The position numbers and the translations under genes are program-made. A DNA stretch of 7,313 bases from CAZIWJ01 sp964542855 (GTDB lineage Bacteria; Bacteroidota; Bacteroidia; Cytophagales; Cyclobacteriaceae): positions 1-7,313 of the forward strand of contig CAZIWJ010000187.1 of assembly GCA_964542855.1 (NCBI GenBank), in the 5' to 3' direction. Below are positions 1-6,258 of this stretch, piece after piece (position 1 is the first letter of the stretch; each line of letters starts with the position of its first letter). Under the pieces are notes generated by a model. It worked only from the letters and a program-made list of their open reading frames with translations. It searched no databases and was not told the origin of the DNA.

Positions 1-899
1 GCACCATTTTCAGCACCCGTAAATGTAGGGTTATCGTAATCGTCGTTATCCGGACGGGCATAGCGTGACAAACGAGGATCGTTTGTAGCAGATAATACAT
101 TGTAAGAAGACTGGCTTAAAGCAACCGCGGCAAAGTCACCATCTTTAATGGGTAAAAGAGGGAACTGGTTGGCAAAGTCGCTCAAATAATCCAGTACTGC
201 ACCATCGGCATTCGACTCCATGATAGGCTGGTTGGCCACAATATCGGCAAAACGGGTATTAGCGTCACCAATCTGGTTGTTAGCCCGCATAAGCAAACGC
301 AAACGCAATGAGTTGGTAAATTTCCTCCACTGCATGGCACTTCCGCCGAATAGAATGTCTCCTTCAATTGAACCGTTGCCAGACGCAATTAACTCATCTG
401 CCCGGCTGAGTTCGTCAAGAATATCAGGAATAATTTCCGACTGCTGGTCGTAAGCCGGTGTAAAATTAACCTCATTTACATTTACAGCTTCTGAATACGG
501 AATGTCTCCGTATGCATTAGTCAGTACCGAAAAAATCCAGCTCCGGAAAGTAATTGCTGCACCTAATAAAACGTCATTTCCGTTTTCAATTGCCAGCTTT
601 TCTACCTGGCGGATATCCGTAACGCTTTCGTACAATCCTTCCCAAACAGTAGTGAAAGCGTTCCAGTTGTAATCATCTATCTCAGTACGGAGCGTCTTGG
701 CGGTGAGTTGAGCTGCATTGTTACCCAACAGAAATGATTCTTCGGTGGTAACGTTCACACTCTGGCGAATGGCTGAAGGGAACAATACGCTCGGTTGCAC
801 GTCAGTAGGTGCATTCGGGTTTGAGTTAAAGTCTTCATACTCCTGGCAGGAAATTACTCCCAACAGCAGGAACGGGACGATATATTTTATGAATTTCAT
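1..899 (-). CDS. SusD/RagB-like outer-membrane lipoprotein (SusD_2 type), C-terminus beyond the window
   Basis: This is the surface-exposed substrate-binding lipoprotein partner of the SusC-like receptor encoded just upstream; in this family it acts as a lid over the TonB-dependent channel. Visible are 299 residues from an ATG at 897-899; members usually have about 480-550 residues, so roughly 60% is present. The N-terminus is a lipoprotein signal: MKFIKY, a hydrophobic stretch, then VISC with the lipidated Cys at 18, followed by QEYED, which resembles the acidic surface-export signal of Bacteroidota. SusD_2 (PF12771) hallmarks follow in order: NPNAPTD (27-33), GDIPYSEA (131-138), YDQQ (150-153), W191-R205 with the SLRLRLLMR core, and DPRL (274-277). 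The start is preceded by an A-rich tract (AAACAAAAAAG) rather than a Shine-Dalgarno site. It is transcribed 83 bp after the receptor and probably co-transcribed with it. Family assignment is firm; the ligand cannot be read from the sequence. Confidence 0.94.
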   Translation of the reverse strand, partial: MKFIKYIVPFLLLGVISCQEYEDFNSNPNAPTDVQPSVLFPSAIRQSVNVTTEESFLLGNNAAQLTAKTLRTEIDDYNWNAFTTVWEGLYESVTDIRQVEKLAIENGNDVLLGAAITFRSWIFSVLTNAYGDIPYSEAVNVNEVNFTPAYDQQSEIIPDILDELSRADELIASGNGSIEGDILFGGSAMQWRKFTNSLRLRLLMRANNQIGDANTRFADIVANQPIMESNADGAVLDYLSDFANQFPLLPIKDGDFAAVALSQSSYNVLSATNDPRLSRYARPDNDDYDNPTFTGAENG

Positions 900-942
900 A
901 TGTCTTTTTTGTTTATCTATGTTCAACAGGTCATTGATTAAA

Positions 943-963
943 GACCAGGAATAATTCCTGGCC
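943..963 (-). promoter_or_regulatory. Intercistronic hairpin between the SusC- and SusD-like genes
   Basis: Read on the transcribed strand this is GGCCAGGAA, loop UUA, UUCCUGGUC: nine consecutive pairs (one G-U) closing a 3-nt loop, beginning 19 bases after the receptor stop codon. No U-run follows (UUUAAUCAA), so it is unlikely to be a full intrinsic terminator. By inference it may protect the 3' end of the receptor message, mark a processing point, or give partial read-through, so that SusC and SusD levels differ. The pairing is seen directly; the role is a guess. Confidence 0.6.
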
Positions 964-982
964 TTCAACTGATTCGTGTTGT

Positions 983-3900
983 TTAGAAGCTCAAGCTGAT
1001 GTTTACACCGTAGCTTCGGGTAGAAGGAATCTGCGTACTTTCAAAGCCATTCACGATAATGCCGTTTCTGATAGAGAACGTCTCGGGGTCGATAGTAGGT
1101 ACTTCTGTGAACAGTAGCAGGTTACGACCTACAAATGCAATGGAAGCCTTAGGGATTCCAATTCGCTCTGACAGCGACTTTGGCAGGTCATATCGCAGGC
1201 TTAACTCACGCAATTTGAAGTAAGTGGCATCGAATGTTGCGGCTTCAATGTTATCACGGTTAAAACCGTTACCGTAGTAAGCATAATAGTAACCAGTATA
1301 TCCGGCACCACCTAGCGGTACTTCTACGTCGTTAGGTACCAGTTCACCTTCGTCGTTACGCATTACACCGGGGCCAACTACACCACCTTCGTCAACCAGG
1401 GTGTATACTGGAAGTCCATCGTTATCGTAGCTAACAGCGTACTCGGTACGTCCTTCAAGTCCGGTGATCGACAGGTTAGGGTCGTCCAGGTTTTTAATGG
1501 TACCACCCGTATTGTATAAGGCGTGCGAACGAGAATAAATTTTACCCCCGATTTGTCCGTCGAACAGGAAGCTAAAAGTAAATCCTTTGTACTTAAATGA
1601 GTTATTTATACCCAGCCGTACATCGGGCTGAAAAGAACCAGCCGATACTTTTTCCTCGGTTAGTAAAGGAAGACCGTTTTCGTGGATGATTTGCCCGGCA
1701 AATTCACTGCCTTCAGGAGCGCGCTGGAATCCAAGTCCAACTAACTGACCGAATTCTTCGCCTTCTACTGCACGGTATTCCAGGTCGGCTCCACTCGCGT
1801 CGCCAGGGAACATATCTGCTACGATAGAGTACTGTCCACTCGTAATTACGTCGGGCAGGCTTTCTACAATTGCCACGTTTCTACCGGCATTAAGTGTTAC
1901 ATCCCAGTTAAATAATGACTGATCAATAATACGTCCGCTAATCATCAGTTCTACTCCACGGTTACTGATTTCACCACCGTTGGTAAGGCTGAAGTCATAA
2001 CCACTTGATGTGGCTACCGGTAGGGTAATTACCTGGTTAAAGCTCAACATATCGTAATATGTCAGGTCAACCCGGGCACGACCTTCGAACAGTCGGGTAT
2101 CCAAACCGGCTTCAAATGCGCGGGTGCGCTCGTTAGTCAGGTTAGGATCGGCAATAGTACGACTCGTTGTAAATGCCGCCTGCGATCCGAACGCTGGCCT
2201 TGGAGTATATGTATTCTGAAATGAGTATGGAGGTGCACCATTACCTACTTCAGCGTACGAAGTTCTAACCTTCATGAAAGAAAACGCTTGAGGAAGGGGC
2301 AGGTACTCGGAAATCACTGCACTCAATGCTACAGAAGGGTACCCGAAAGTGTAGCTTGAGTTTTCAATTCCTTCAATAGGGTTAACCAGGGTACTGTTCC
2401 AGTCCTGGCGGTACGATGCATCTATAAATATACTATTCTGGAACGACAAAGTAGCCACTGAGAATAAACTGTTAATACCGGTTTCAGTCTTCTGCGATTC
2501 TACCTGCACTCCACTGCGGGCGTTGGTTAATGTGTATACACTTGGGGCGGTACCAAAGTTTTCCAGTTCAGGGTTATTGGCTACCAGTACATTGGCCTGC
2601 TGGCGCATGATGTTACCACCTACTTTAATATCAAAATCAAAGTTGGAAAGGTTATCCCGGTCTGTGTTATATCCTACCAGGAATTCAGCGTTAGATTCAC
2701 GGAATGAAATCTCATCTTCCCGGTAACTACCGTTCAGTACCCCTTTGGTTGAAGGCGCACGACGGTACTGACGCTGCTCGTCCAGGTTATCTACTCCGTA
2801 ACGGAATCGCATGCTGAAATTCTTGTTAATTTCATAATTAATGCGGGCGTTTCCAATTAAACGGTTGCTCTGGAAAGCATTAGTGTTTTCGTTCGCAATA
2901 AACCACGGGTTATTTACCCAGAAGTTCTCTACGTAACGCTGCTGAATACCTTCCTGACCGGGCTGCCAGTAACTTTTTAAATCATCAATGGGTACCTGTC
3001 GCGGATACCATAACCATCCGTACATTACTGATGATGATTCGTCGTAGCCGGCGTTAGGAATATTTCCTGAGTTCGACCCCACGTACATCAGGTTACCTCT
3101 AATTTTCAGTTTCCCATCGAATAAACGCTTACCTACGCTGGTCTGAATCGTATTTCGCTTCAGATCAGAGTTAGGAACAATGTTTTTGTTGAATAAATTA
3201 GTATACGACAAACGCAGGTCGCTCTCGTCAGAGTAATTATTAAAAGCCACATTATTAATGGTTGTAAGCCCGGTACGGAAGAAATCCCTTACGTTGCCTT
3301 CCGCAGAAGTAAAGGGAACAGGCTCGCCATCAGAATTGAACTGCTTAATGTTCTGACCATTTGTTCTTGGCCCCCAGTTTTCGCCGTAAGCATCGTAGAA
3401 GTTAATGTCTCTGCCGTCTACCTGGGCTGAAGCATAAGTACTTCCATTTCGATAACTATACTGCCCCTGGGCACCAAAACCATAAGTATTCTGATAATCC
3501 GGTAGTCTCAACGGAGTCTGGAACATGGTACTGGAGTTAATTTCAATACCCAGTTTAGTTTCCTGTCCCTTACCGGTTTTGGTTTCTACCAGGATAACAC
3601 CGTCTGCTGCACGCGAACCATATAATGCCGAAGCAGCAGGTCCTTTCAGTACGTTAATAGATGCAATGTCGTCAGAGTTGATTATCTGGGCGGCATTACC
3701 AAAGTCGATGGTGGTTGACCCGTTTAAACCATCGTCGGTACTGTACAGGTCATTGGTAATAGGCATACCATTTACCACGAACAGGGGCTGGTTATTACCC
3801 AGCAATGAAGCGGAACCACGAATATTAATATTTGCTGAAGCGGTAGGTCCGTTGCCCGATCCGGTTATGTAAACACCGGCCACTTTACCAGAAAGAGAAT

Positions 3901-4333
3901 TTATCGGGTTTGCTTCCTTCACCGAAGACATCTCGCTGCCGTCTATCTTTTGAACGGAATAACCCAGCGCTTTCTCTTCACGCTCCACACCCAGGGCAGT
4001 AACAACTACCTCGCTTAATTTGGTAACGTCCTCAGCCATGGTCACATCAATTGAAGTTTGATTGCCCACTTCAATTTCCTTGGTCTGGTACCCTACAGCA
4101 CTAAAAACGAGTGTAGGATTTTCAGTATTTATTTCAATATTGTACTTCCCCTGAAAATCGGTAATCGTACCGGTAGAAGTACCTTTCAATAATATTGTAA
4201 CTCCCGGTAATCCGAAATCGGTATCGTCTGTTACTGTACCACTCACAGTAGTTTGGGCGTATAACCCGGAGCTATACATCGAACAGAAAAAGATAACCAG
4301 GCATAACCTGAAATTTGATAAAAATTTACTCAT
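983..4333 (-). CDS. SusC/RagA-like TonB-linked outer-membrane receptor
   Basis: A 1116-residue TonB-dependent importer that, with its SusD-like partner, moves an oligomeric or complex nutrient across the outer membrane using TonB/ExbBD energy. Order of parts: signal peptide 1-26 (cleavage predicted after LYA, before QTTV); a carboxypeptidase-regulatory-like beta domain about 28-101 (VSGTVTD start, GYQTKEIEV near 81-89); a TonB-box-like stretch around 106-128 (LSEVVVTALG); a plug with the SusC signatures NIRGS (170-174), QPLFVVNGMPI (182-192) and VLKGPAASALYGSRAADGVI (228-247); then a long beta-barrel ending in SYGVNISLSF, whose terminal Phe fits the barrel-assembly signal. Length is typical of the family. 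There is no N-terminal STN domain, so it is not expected to signal directly to a FecR-type anti-sigma factor. The ATG at 4331-4333 is directly followed by the signal peptide; no Shine-Dalgarno is seen. Family certain, substrate unknown: no degradative enzyme lies in view. Confidence 0.97.
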   Translation of the reverse strand: MSKFLSNFRLCLVIFFCSMYSSGLYAQTTVSGTVTDDTDFGLPGVTILLKGTSTGTITDFQGKYNIEINTENPTLVFSAVGYQTKEIEVGNQTSIDVTMAEDVTKLSEVVVTALGVEREEKALGYSVQKIDGSEMSSVKEANPINSLSGKVAGVYITGSGNGPTASANINIRGSASLLGNNQPLFVVNGMPITNDLYSTDDGLNGSTTIDFGNAAQIINSDDIASINVLKGPAASALYGSRAADGVILVETKTGKGQETKLGIEINSSTMFQTPLRLPDYQNTYGFGAQGQYSYRNGSTYASAQVDGRDINFYDAYGENWGPRTNGQNIKQFNSDGEPVPFTSAEGNVRDFFRTGLTTINNVAFNNYSDESDLRLSYTNLFNKNIVPNSDLKRNTIQTSVGKRLFDGKLKIRGNLMYVGSNSGNIPNAGYDESSSVMYGWLWYPRQVPIDDLKSYWQPGQEGIQQRYVENFWVNNPWFIANENTNAFQSNRLIGNARINYEINKNFSMRFRYGVDNLDEQRQYRRAPSTKGVLNGSYREDEISFRESNAEFLVGYNTDRDNLSNFDFDIKVGGNIMRQQANVLVANNPELENFGTAPSVYTLTNARSGVQVESQKTETGINSLFSVATLSFQNSIFIDASYRQDWNSTLVNPIEGIENSSYTFGYPSVALSAVISEYLPLPQAFSFMKVRTSYAEVGNGAPPYSFQNTYTPRPAFGSQAAFTTSRTIADPNLTNERTRAFEAGLDTRLFEGRARVDLTYYDMLSFNQVITLPVATSSGYDFSLTNGGEISNRGVELMISGRIIDQSLFNWDVTLNAGRNVAIVESLPDVITSGQYSIVADMFPGDASGADLEYRAVEGEEFGQLVGLGFQRAPEGSEFAGQIIHENGLPLLTEEKVSAGSFQPDVRLGINNSFKYKGFTFSFLFDGQIGGKIYSRSHALYNTGGTIKNLDDPNLSITGLEGRTEYAVSYDNDGLPVYTLVDEGGVVGPGVMRNDEGELVPNDVEVPLGGAGYTGYYYAYYGNGFNRDNIEAATFDATYFKLRELSLRYDLPKSLSERIGIPKASIAFVGRNLLLFTEVPTIDPETFSIRNGIIVNGFESTQIPSTRSYGVNISLSF

Positions 4334-4371
4334 ATCAGCTTAAATTGGTTTAAAATGCAAATTCTCTGCAA

Positions 4372-4392
4372 GTTAAAAGACTATCTTTTAAC
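4372..4392. promoter_or_regulatory. Perfect 9-bp dyad 38 bp upstream of the SusC-like start (candidate operator or leader hairpin)
   Basis: GTTAAAAGA (4372-4380), spacer CTA, TCTTTTAAC (4384-4392): both arms match exactly and the 38 bp between it and the start codon would be leader or core promoter. The size and symmetry suit a dimeric regulator; alternatively, if transcribed, it makes an A/U-rich hairpin in the susC leader. There is no following T-run, so it is not a standard terminator. Symmetry is observed; function is inferred. Confidence 0.55.
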
Positions 4393-4453
4393 AATATCAA
4401 GTAACTAACACTAAAATCCGGAATATTGTTACGGTTATAAAAATCAGCGAACT

Positions 4454-4517
4454 AATTCGTTTTGATTATTGTAGTGATAATTATTTCTTAAAAATTAATT
4501 GCTTCGGAAAACGAATT
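4454..4517. repeat. Spaced perfect 10-bp inverted repeat upstream of the SusC-like gene
   Basis: AATTCGTTTT (4454-4463) and AAAACGAATT (4508-4517) are exact reverse complements separated by 44 bp of A/T-rich DNA. They lie about 120 to 185 bp upstream of the receptor start. The spacing, about 54 bp centre to centre (roughly five helical turns), would place two half-sites on one face of the helix, which fits a looping or two-site regulator. In A/T-rich DNA some chance pairing is expected, so the functional reading is tentative. Confidence 0.4.
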
Positions 4518-4570
4518 TGTCGTCAGTTTTCAGGGTAGCACACCAGAACCTGATACTAAAAAAAACTTCT

Positions 4571-4592
4571 TTAGGTGTTAATTAGGCATTAA
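4571..4592. repeat. Two tandem 11-bp repeats
   Basis: TTAGGTGTTAA (4571-4581) is followed immediately by TTAGGCATTAA (4582-4592), 9 of 11 positions identical. A looser third match, GTAGGTAATAA, sits at 4597-4607. The unit length is close to one helical turn, as in direct-repeat binding sites of some response regulators; this is inference only. Confidence 0.4.
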
Positions 4593-4596
4593 ACTG

Positions 4597-4683
4597 GTAG
4601 GTAATAATTCACACCATAAATTAAATATTTACCTACAGGCAGCAGGTAATGGCTGGGTTGAATTGCAGGGTTATTTTTACCTG
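4597..4683. repeat. Cluster of AGGTAA motifs in alternating orientation
   Basis: The hexamer AGGTAA occurs at 4599-4604 (+), 4629-4634 (-), 4644-4649 (+) and 4677-4682 (-). Two pairings are possible: GTAGGTAA (4597-4604) with TTACCTAC (4629-4636), an exact 8-bp match with a 24-nt loop, and TTACCT (4629-4634) with AGGTAA (4644-4649) with a 9-nt loop. They share one arm, so the structures exclude each other. The cluster starts 14 bp after the membrane-protein stop codon and may form its 3' end structures; a T-rich terminator tail is absent. Confidence 0.42.
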
Positions 4684-4696
4684 AACAGAAGTTTAT

Positions 4697-5044
4697 TTAA
4701 TTATTTTTTTTCCCGACCAGGTCCTCGAAAAGCGAGTTCAAAATAGAAAGGATGATGCTGAAGCCCAGTGCCCACCAGAAATTACGGACGAAGAACCCAT
4801 CCACAATACTGTCGGCCAGTAGAATCATTAAAACATTAATCACAATCAGGAACAACCCAAGGGTGAGAACAGTTAGCGGAATGGTGAAGATAATCAATAG
4901 GGGCTTAACAGTTACGTTTAGGAGCGAGAGCAGGGCGGCAACGATAATTGCGCTCCAGAAACCCTCTATGGTTACACCGGGCAACAAATAAGCACCAATT
5001 ACAATAGATATGGCCGATAAAAACAGCTTAATGATAAAGTTCAT
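4697..5044 (-). CDS. Phage-holin-4 superfamily small membrane protein (PF04020, YvlD-like)
   Basis: A 115-residue, very hydrophobic protein with four likely membrane segments, about 4-21, 30-46, 49-76 (possibly two short helices) and 88-105. The family pattern is clear: LLNVTVKPLL (41-50), the IPLTVLTLGLF stretch (55-65) and VIN (68-70), ending in a charged tail EDLVGKKNN. Length is normal for the family. Despite the 'holin' name these proteins are widespread chromosomal membrane proteins of unknown role and there are no lysis or phage genes here. The ATG at 5042-5044 is chosen because it opens directly on the first membrane helix; the frame stays open upstream to 5422 but that extension runs antisense through the dehydrogenase gene and lacks family character. 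The coding end carries a run of eight A residues (4704-4711), a possible slippage or sequencing-error site. Transcribed divergently from the dehydrogenase. Confidence 0.9.
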   Translation of the reverse strand: MNFIIKLFLSAISIVIGAYLLPGVTIEGFWSAIIVAALLSLLNVTVKPLLIIFTIPLTVLTLGLFLIVINVLMILLADSIVDGFFVRNFWWALGFSIILSILNSLFEDLVGKKNN

Positions 5045-5099
5045 AGGCTTATAATTGCTCGCAAAGTAAAAAAATAATCGAAATAGTAAAGAAAAGAAT
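5045..5099. promoter_or_regulatory. Short divergent promoter region between the membrane-protein and dehydrogenase genes
   Basis: Only 55 bp of A/T-rich DNA separate two divergent start codons, so both promoters must overlap here or reach into the neighbouring coding sequence. On the minus strand TTACTTTG (5062-5069) matches the Bacteroidota -7 element TAnnTTTG except at the second base, but no good -33 TTTG partner is seen. The purine-rich AAAGAAAAGA before 5100 is a plausible translation-initiation region for the dehydrogenase. Confidence 0.4.
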
Positions 5100-5954
5100 A
5101 TGGATAAGCGTACCTGTGTTATTACCGGGGCAACCTCGGGTATTGGAATGGCAACCGCCAAATCGCTGGCCAGGCGGGGCATGCACATCATTTTGCTGGC
5201 CAGAAACCCTGAAAAAGCAGAACGAACCAAAGCCGAACTGGTTTCAACTTCTAAAAACGAAAACATCGACATCGTACTGGGCGATCTTTCTTCACTGAAG
5301 CAGGTTCGGCAAGCGGCAGGAGCAATAAATGAAAAAGTATCGCACATCGATGTACTCATTAACAATGCAGGCCTGATTATGGGGAACAAGCGGGTGGTTA
5401 CTAACGAAGGTTTCGAAACCACTTTTGTGGTTAATCACCTGTCTGCTTTTTTGCTCACCGCCCTGCTTTACAATAAGCTGCTAGAAGCAAAACAGCCCCG
5501 GGTGCTTACGGTTTCGTCGGAAGCACACCGGTTTGGTAAGCTGGATTTCAAAGATTTACAGATGGAAAAAGGGTACAGTGGGCTTAAAGCTTATGGCGTT
5601 TCAAAACTCTTAAACATTCTTTTCACCCGGGAACTGGCCAAACGTACGGAAGGCACTTCACTAACCGCAAACTGTATTCACCCGGGTGCCGTTGCCAGTA
5701 ACTTTGGCGACCAGGTAGGCGGGTTTTTCGGATCGGTAATTAACCTGGCCAAGCCCTTCATGATTAATAACGAACAGGGGGCTGCCACCAGTATTTACCT
5801 GGCTACTTCTGAAGAAGGTGGCGAAGTAAACGGCGAGTATTATAGTAAAAGTAAGATTAAAAAAACAAACGATGCCGCCCGGTCCGATTACAATGCCCGT
5901 AGGCTTTGGGAAATCAGCGTAGATTTAACCGGGGAGAAGTTCCTAAGCAAATAA
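5100..5954 (+). CDS. Short-chain dehydrogenase/reductase, retinol-dehydrogenase-like
   Basis: A 284-residue cytoplasmic NAD(P)(H)-dependent oxidoreductase of the SDR superfamily. Seen in order: cofactor motif TGATSGIG (9-16); LLARN (32-36), where an Arg at the end of the second strand favours NADP(H); D62 in GDLSS; NNAG (88-91); the structural Asn in VNHLSAF (111-117); the catalytic Ser in TVSSEAHR (137-144); YGVSK (165-169) giving the catalytic Tyr165 and Lys169; and HPGAV (194-198). All catalytic residues are intact. The SSEAHRFGKLDF insertion before the Tyr and the HPGAV segment resemble retinol dehydrogenase/WW-domain-oxidoreductase-like SDRs, but in bacteria the substrate of such proteins is usually unknown, and a retinoid role should not be assumed. 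The ATG at 5100 sits seven codons before the cofactor motif, as is normal. Neighbouring genes give no pathway clue. Confidence 0.93.
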   Translation: MDKRTCVITGATSGIGMATAKSLARRGMHIILLARNPEKAERTKAELVSTSKNENIDIVLGDLSSLKQVRQAAGAINEKVSHIDVLINNAGLIMGNKRVVTNEGFETTFVVNHLSAFLLTALLYNKLLEAKQPRVLTVSSEAHRFGKLDFKDLQMEKGYSGLKAYGVSKLLNILFTRELAKRTEGTSLTANCIHPGAVASNFGDQVGGFFGSVINLAKPFMINNEQGAATSIYLATSEEGGEVNGEYYSKSKIKKTNDAARSDYNARRLWEISVDLTGEKFLSK

Positions 5955-5973
5955 CAGCAGGGAAAATGCTGTT
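5953..5973 (+). terminator. Possible hairpin at the end of the dehydrogenase gene
   Basis: AACAGCA (5953-5959), a 7-nt loop GGGAAAA, and TGCTGTT (5967-5973) form a perfect 7-bp stem that overlaps the stop codon. No T-run follows (CTACCGGG), so this is a weak terminator candidate; it could equally be a 3'-end stabiliser. Confidence 0.4.
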
Positions 5974-6008
5974 CTACCGGGTTATTCATCCAATCCTGGG
6001 CATCCGAA

Positions 6009-6063
6009 CCAATTCTATTTCCGTTTGTTGTTATATGTACATTAGTTAGTAATCGGTTGCACC
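6009..6063. repeat. 55-bp direct repeat, left copy at gap edge
   Basis: The 55 bases ending exactly at the gap (from CCAATTCTATTTCC to GGTTGCACC) recur without a mismatch at 6164-6218, starting exactly at the other edge of the gap. Together with the left part of 5955-6008 this is non-coding sequence with no other feature. Best read as contig ends that share an overlap rather than a biological duplication. Confidence 0.95.
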
Positions 6064-6163
6064 NNNNNNNNNNNNNNNNNNNNNNNNNNNNNNNNNNNNN
6101 NNNNNNNNNNNNNNNNNNNNNNNNNNNNNNNNNNNNNNNNNNNNNNNNNNNNNNNNNNNNNNN
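6064..6163. other. Assembly gap of 100 N
   Basis: Exactly 100 unknown bases, a conventional placeholder length in scaffolds, so the true distance is not known. Since both edges carry the same 55-mer, the simplest correction is to merge the two copies; the dehydrogenase-to-YpdA spacer would then be about 149 bp instead of 304. A hidden repeat or small gene in the gap cannot be excluded. Confidence 0.98.
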
Positions 6164-6218
6164 CCAATTCTATTTCCGTTTGTTGTTATATGTACATTAG
6201 TTAGTAATCGGTTGCACC
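6164..6218. repeat. 55-bp direct repeat, right copy at gap edge
   Basis: Identical to 6009-6063, beginning at the first base after the gap. Beyond its end the sequence continues uniquely as TGCGGTCGCACCCG into the YpdA leader, while upstream of the left copy it continues uniquely towards the dehydrogenase, as expected when one locus was cut at a shared assembly word. Confidence 0.95.
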
Positions 6219-6230
6219 TGCGGTCGCACC
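6209..6230. repeat. Near-tandem 10-bp repeat in the YpdA upstream region
   Basis: CGGTTGCACC (6209-6218) and CGGTCGCACC (6221-6230) differ at one base and are separated by TG, giving a 12-bp period. The second unit lies within TGCGGTCGCA, a small dyad. It starts 50 bp upstream of the YpdA start codon, so it is placed where a regulator could bind, but it also adjoins the broken assembly point. Confidence 0.45.
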
Positions 6231-6258
6231 CGATAATAAACCAACCAATATTGTTATT

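Larger units (their letters stand above)
4334..4696. other. A/T-rich non-coding control region upstream of the SusC-like gene
   Basis: 363 bp without a credible gene on either strand. It is the 5' region of the SusC-like gene and the 3' flank of the membrane-protein gene, both on the minus strand. I scanned for the Bacteroidota promoter pattern (TTTG, about 20 bp, TAnnTTTG) on the minus strand and found no convincing match, so the susC promoter is not placed; it may use an alternative (for example ECF-type) sigma factor, which is inference. The repeats and dyads inside it are listed separately. Confidence 0.7.

Noticed and set aside
182..388. 68-codon minus-strand open frame within the SusD-like gene
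   Set aside because: It is in a different frame of the same strand as the SusD-like protein, whose family motifs continue across it.
718..954. 78-codon plus-strand open frame across the SusD start and the spacer
   Set aside because: Lies opposite the SusD signal peptide and the hairpin; the minus-strand lipoprotein fully accounts for the sequence.
3525..3872. 115-codon open frame on the plus strand opposite the receptor plug domain
   Set aside because: Antisense to the conserved SusC plug motifs, whose codon constraints explain it; no signal, domain or initiation region is seen.
983..4333. Receptor as a lipoprotein because of Cys11 and Cys17 in the signal sequence
   Set aside because: The hydrophobic segment continues past both Cys to a standard LYA-Q cleavage site, and SusC proteins are integral barrels, not lipoproteins.
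4558..4581. Run of eight T (minus strand) as a terminator for the membrane-protein gene
   Set aside because: No stable G/C-containing stem precedes it on the minus strand; only very short A/T pairings can be drawn.
4697..5044. Prophage lysis module suggested by the holin family name
   Set aside because: No endolysin, spanin or structural phage gene nearby; PF04020 proteins are common in non-phage chromosomes.
5045..5422. N-terminal extension of the membrane-protein frame to an ATG at 5422 (241 residues in all)
   Set aside because: It runs antisense through an intact dehydrogenase gene, shows no family character, and the 115-residue form from 5044 starts exactly where the PF04020 protein should.
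6009..6218. CRISPR array, target-site duplication or transposon ends around the N gap
   Set aside because: Only two copies, each abutting the gap exactly; no spacer series, terminal inverted repeats or transposase sequence. An assembly overlap explains it better.
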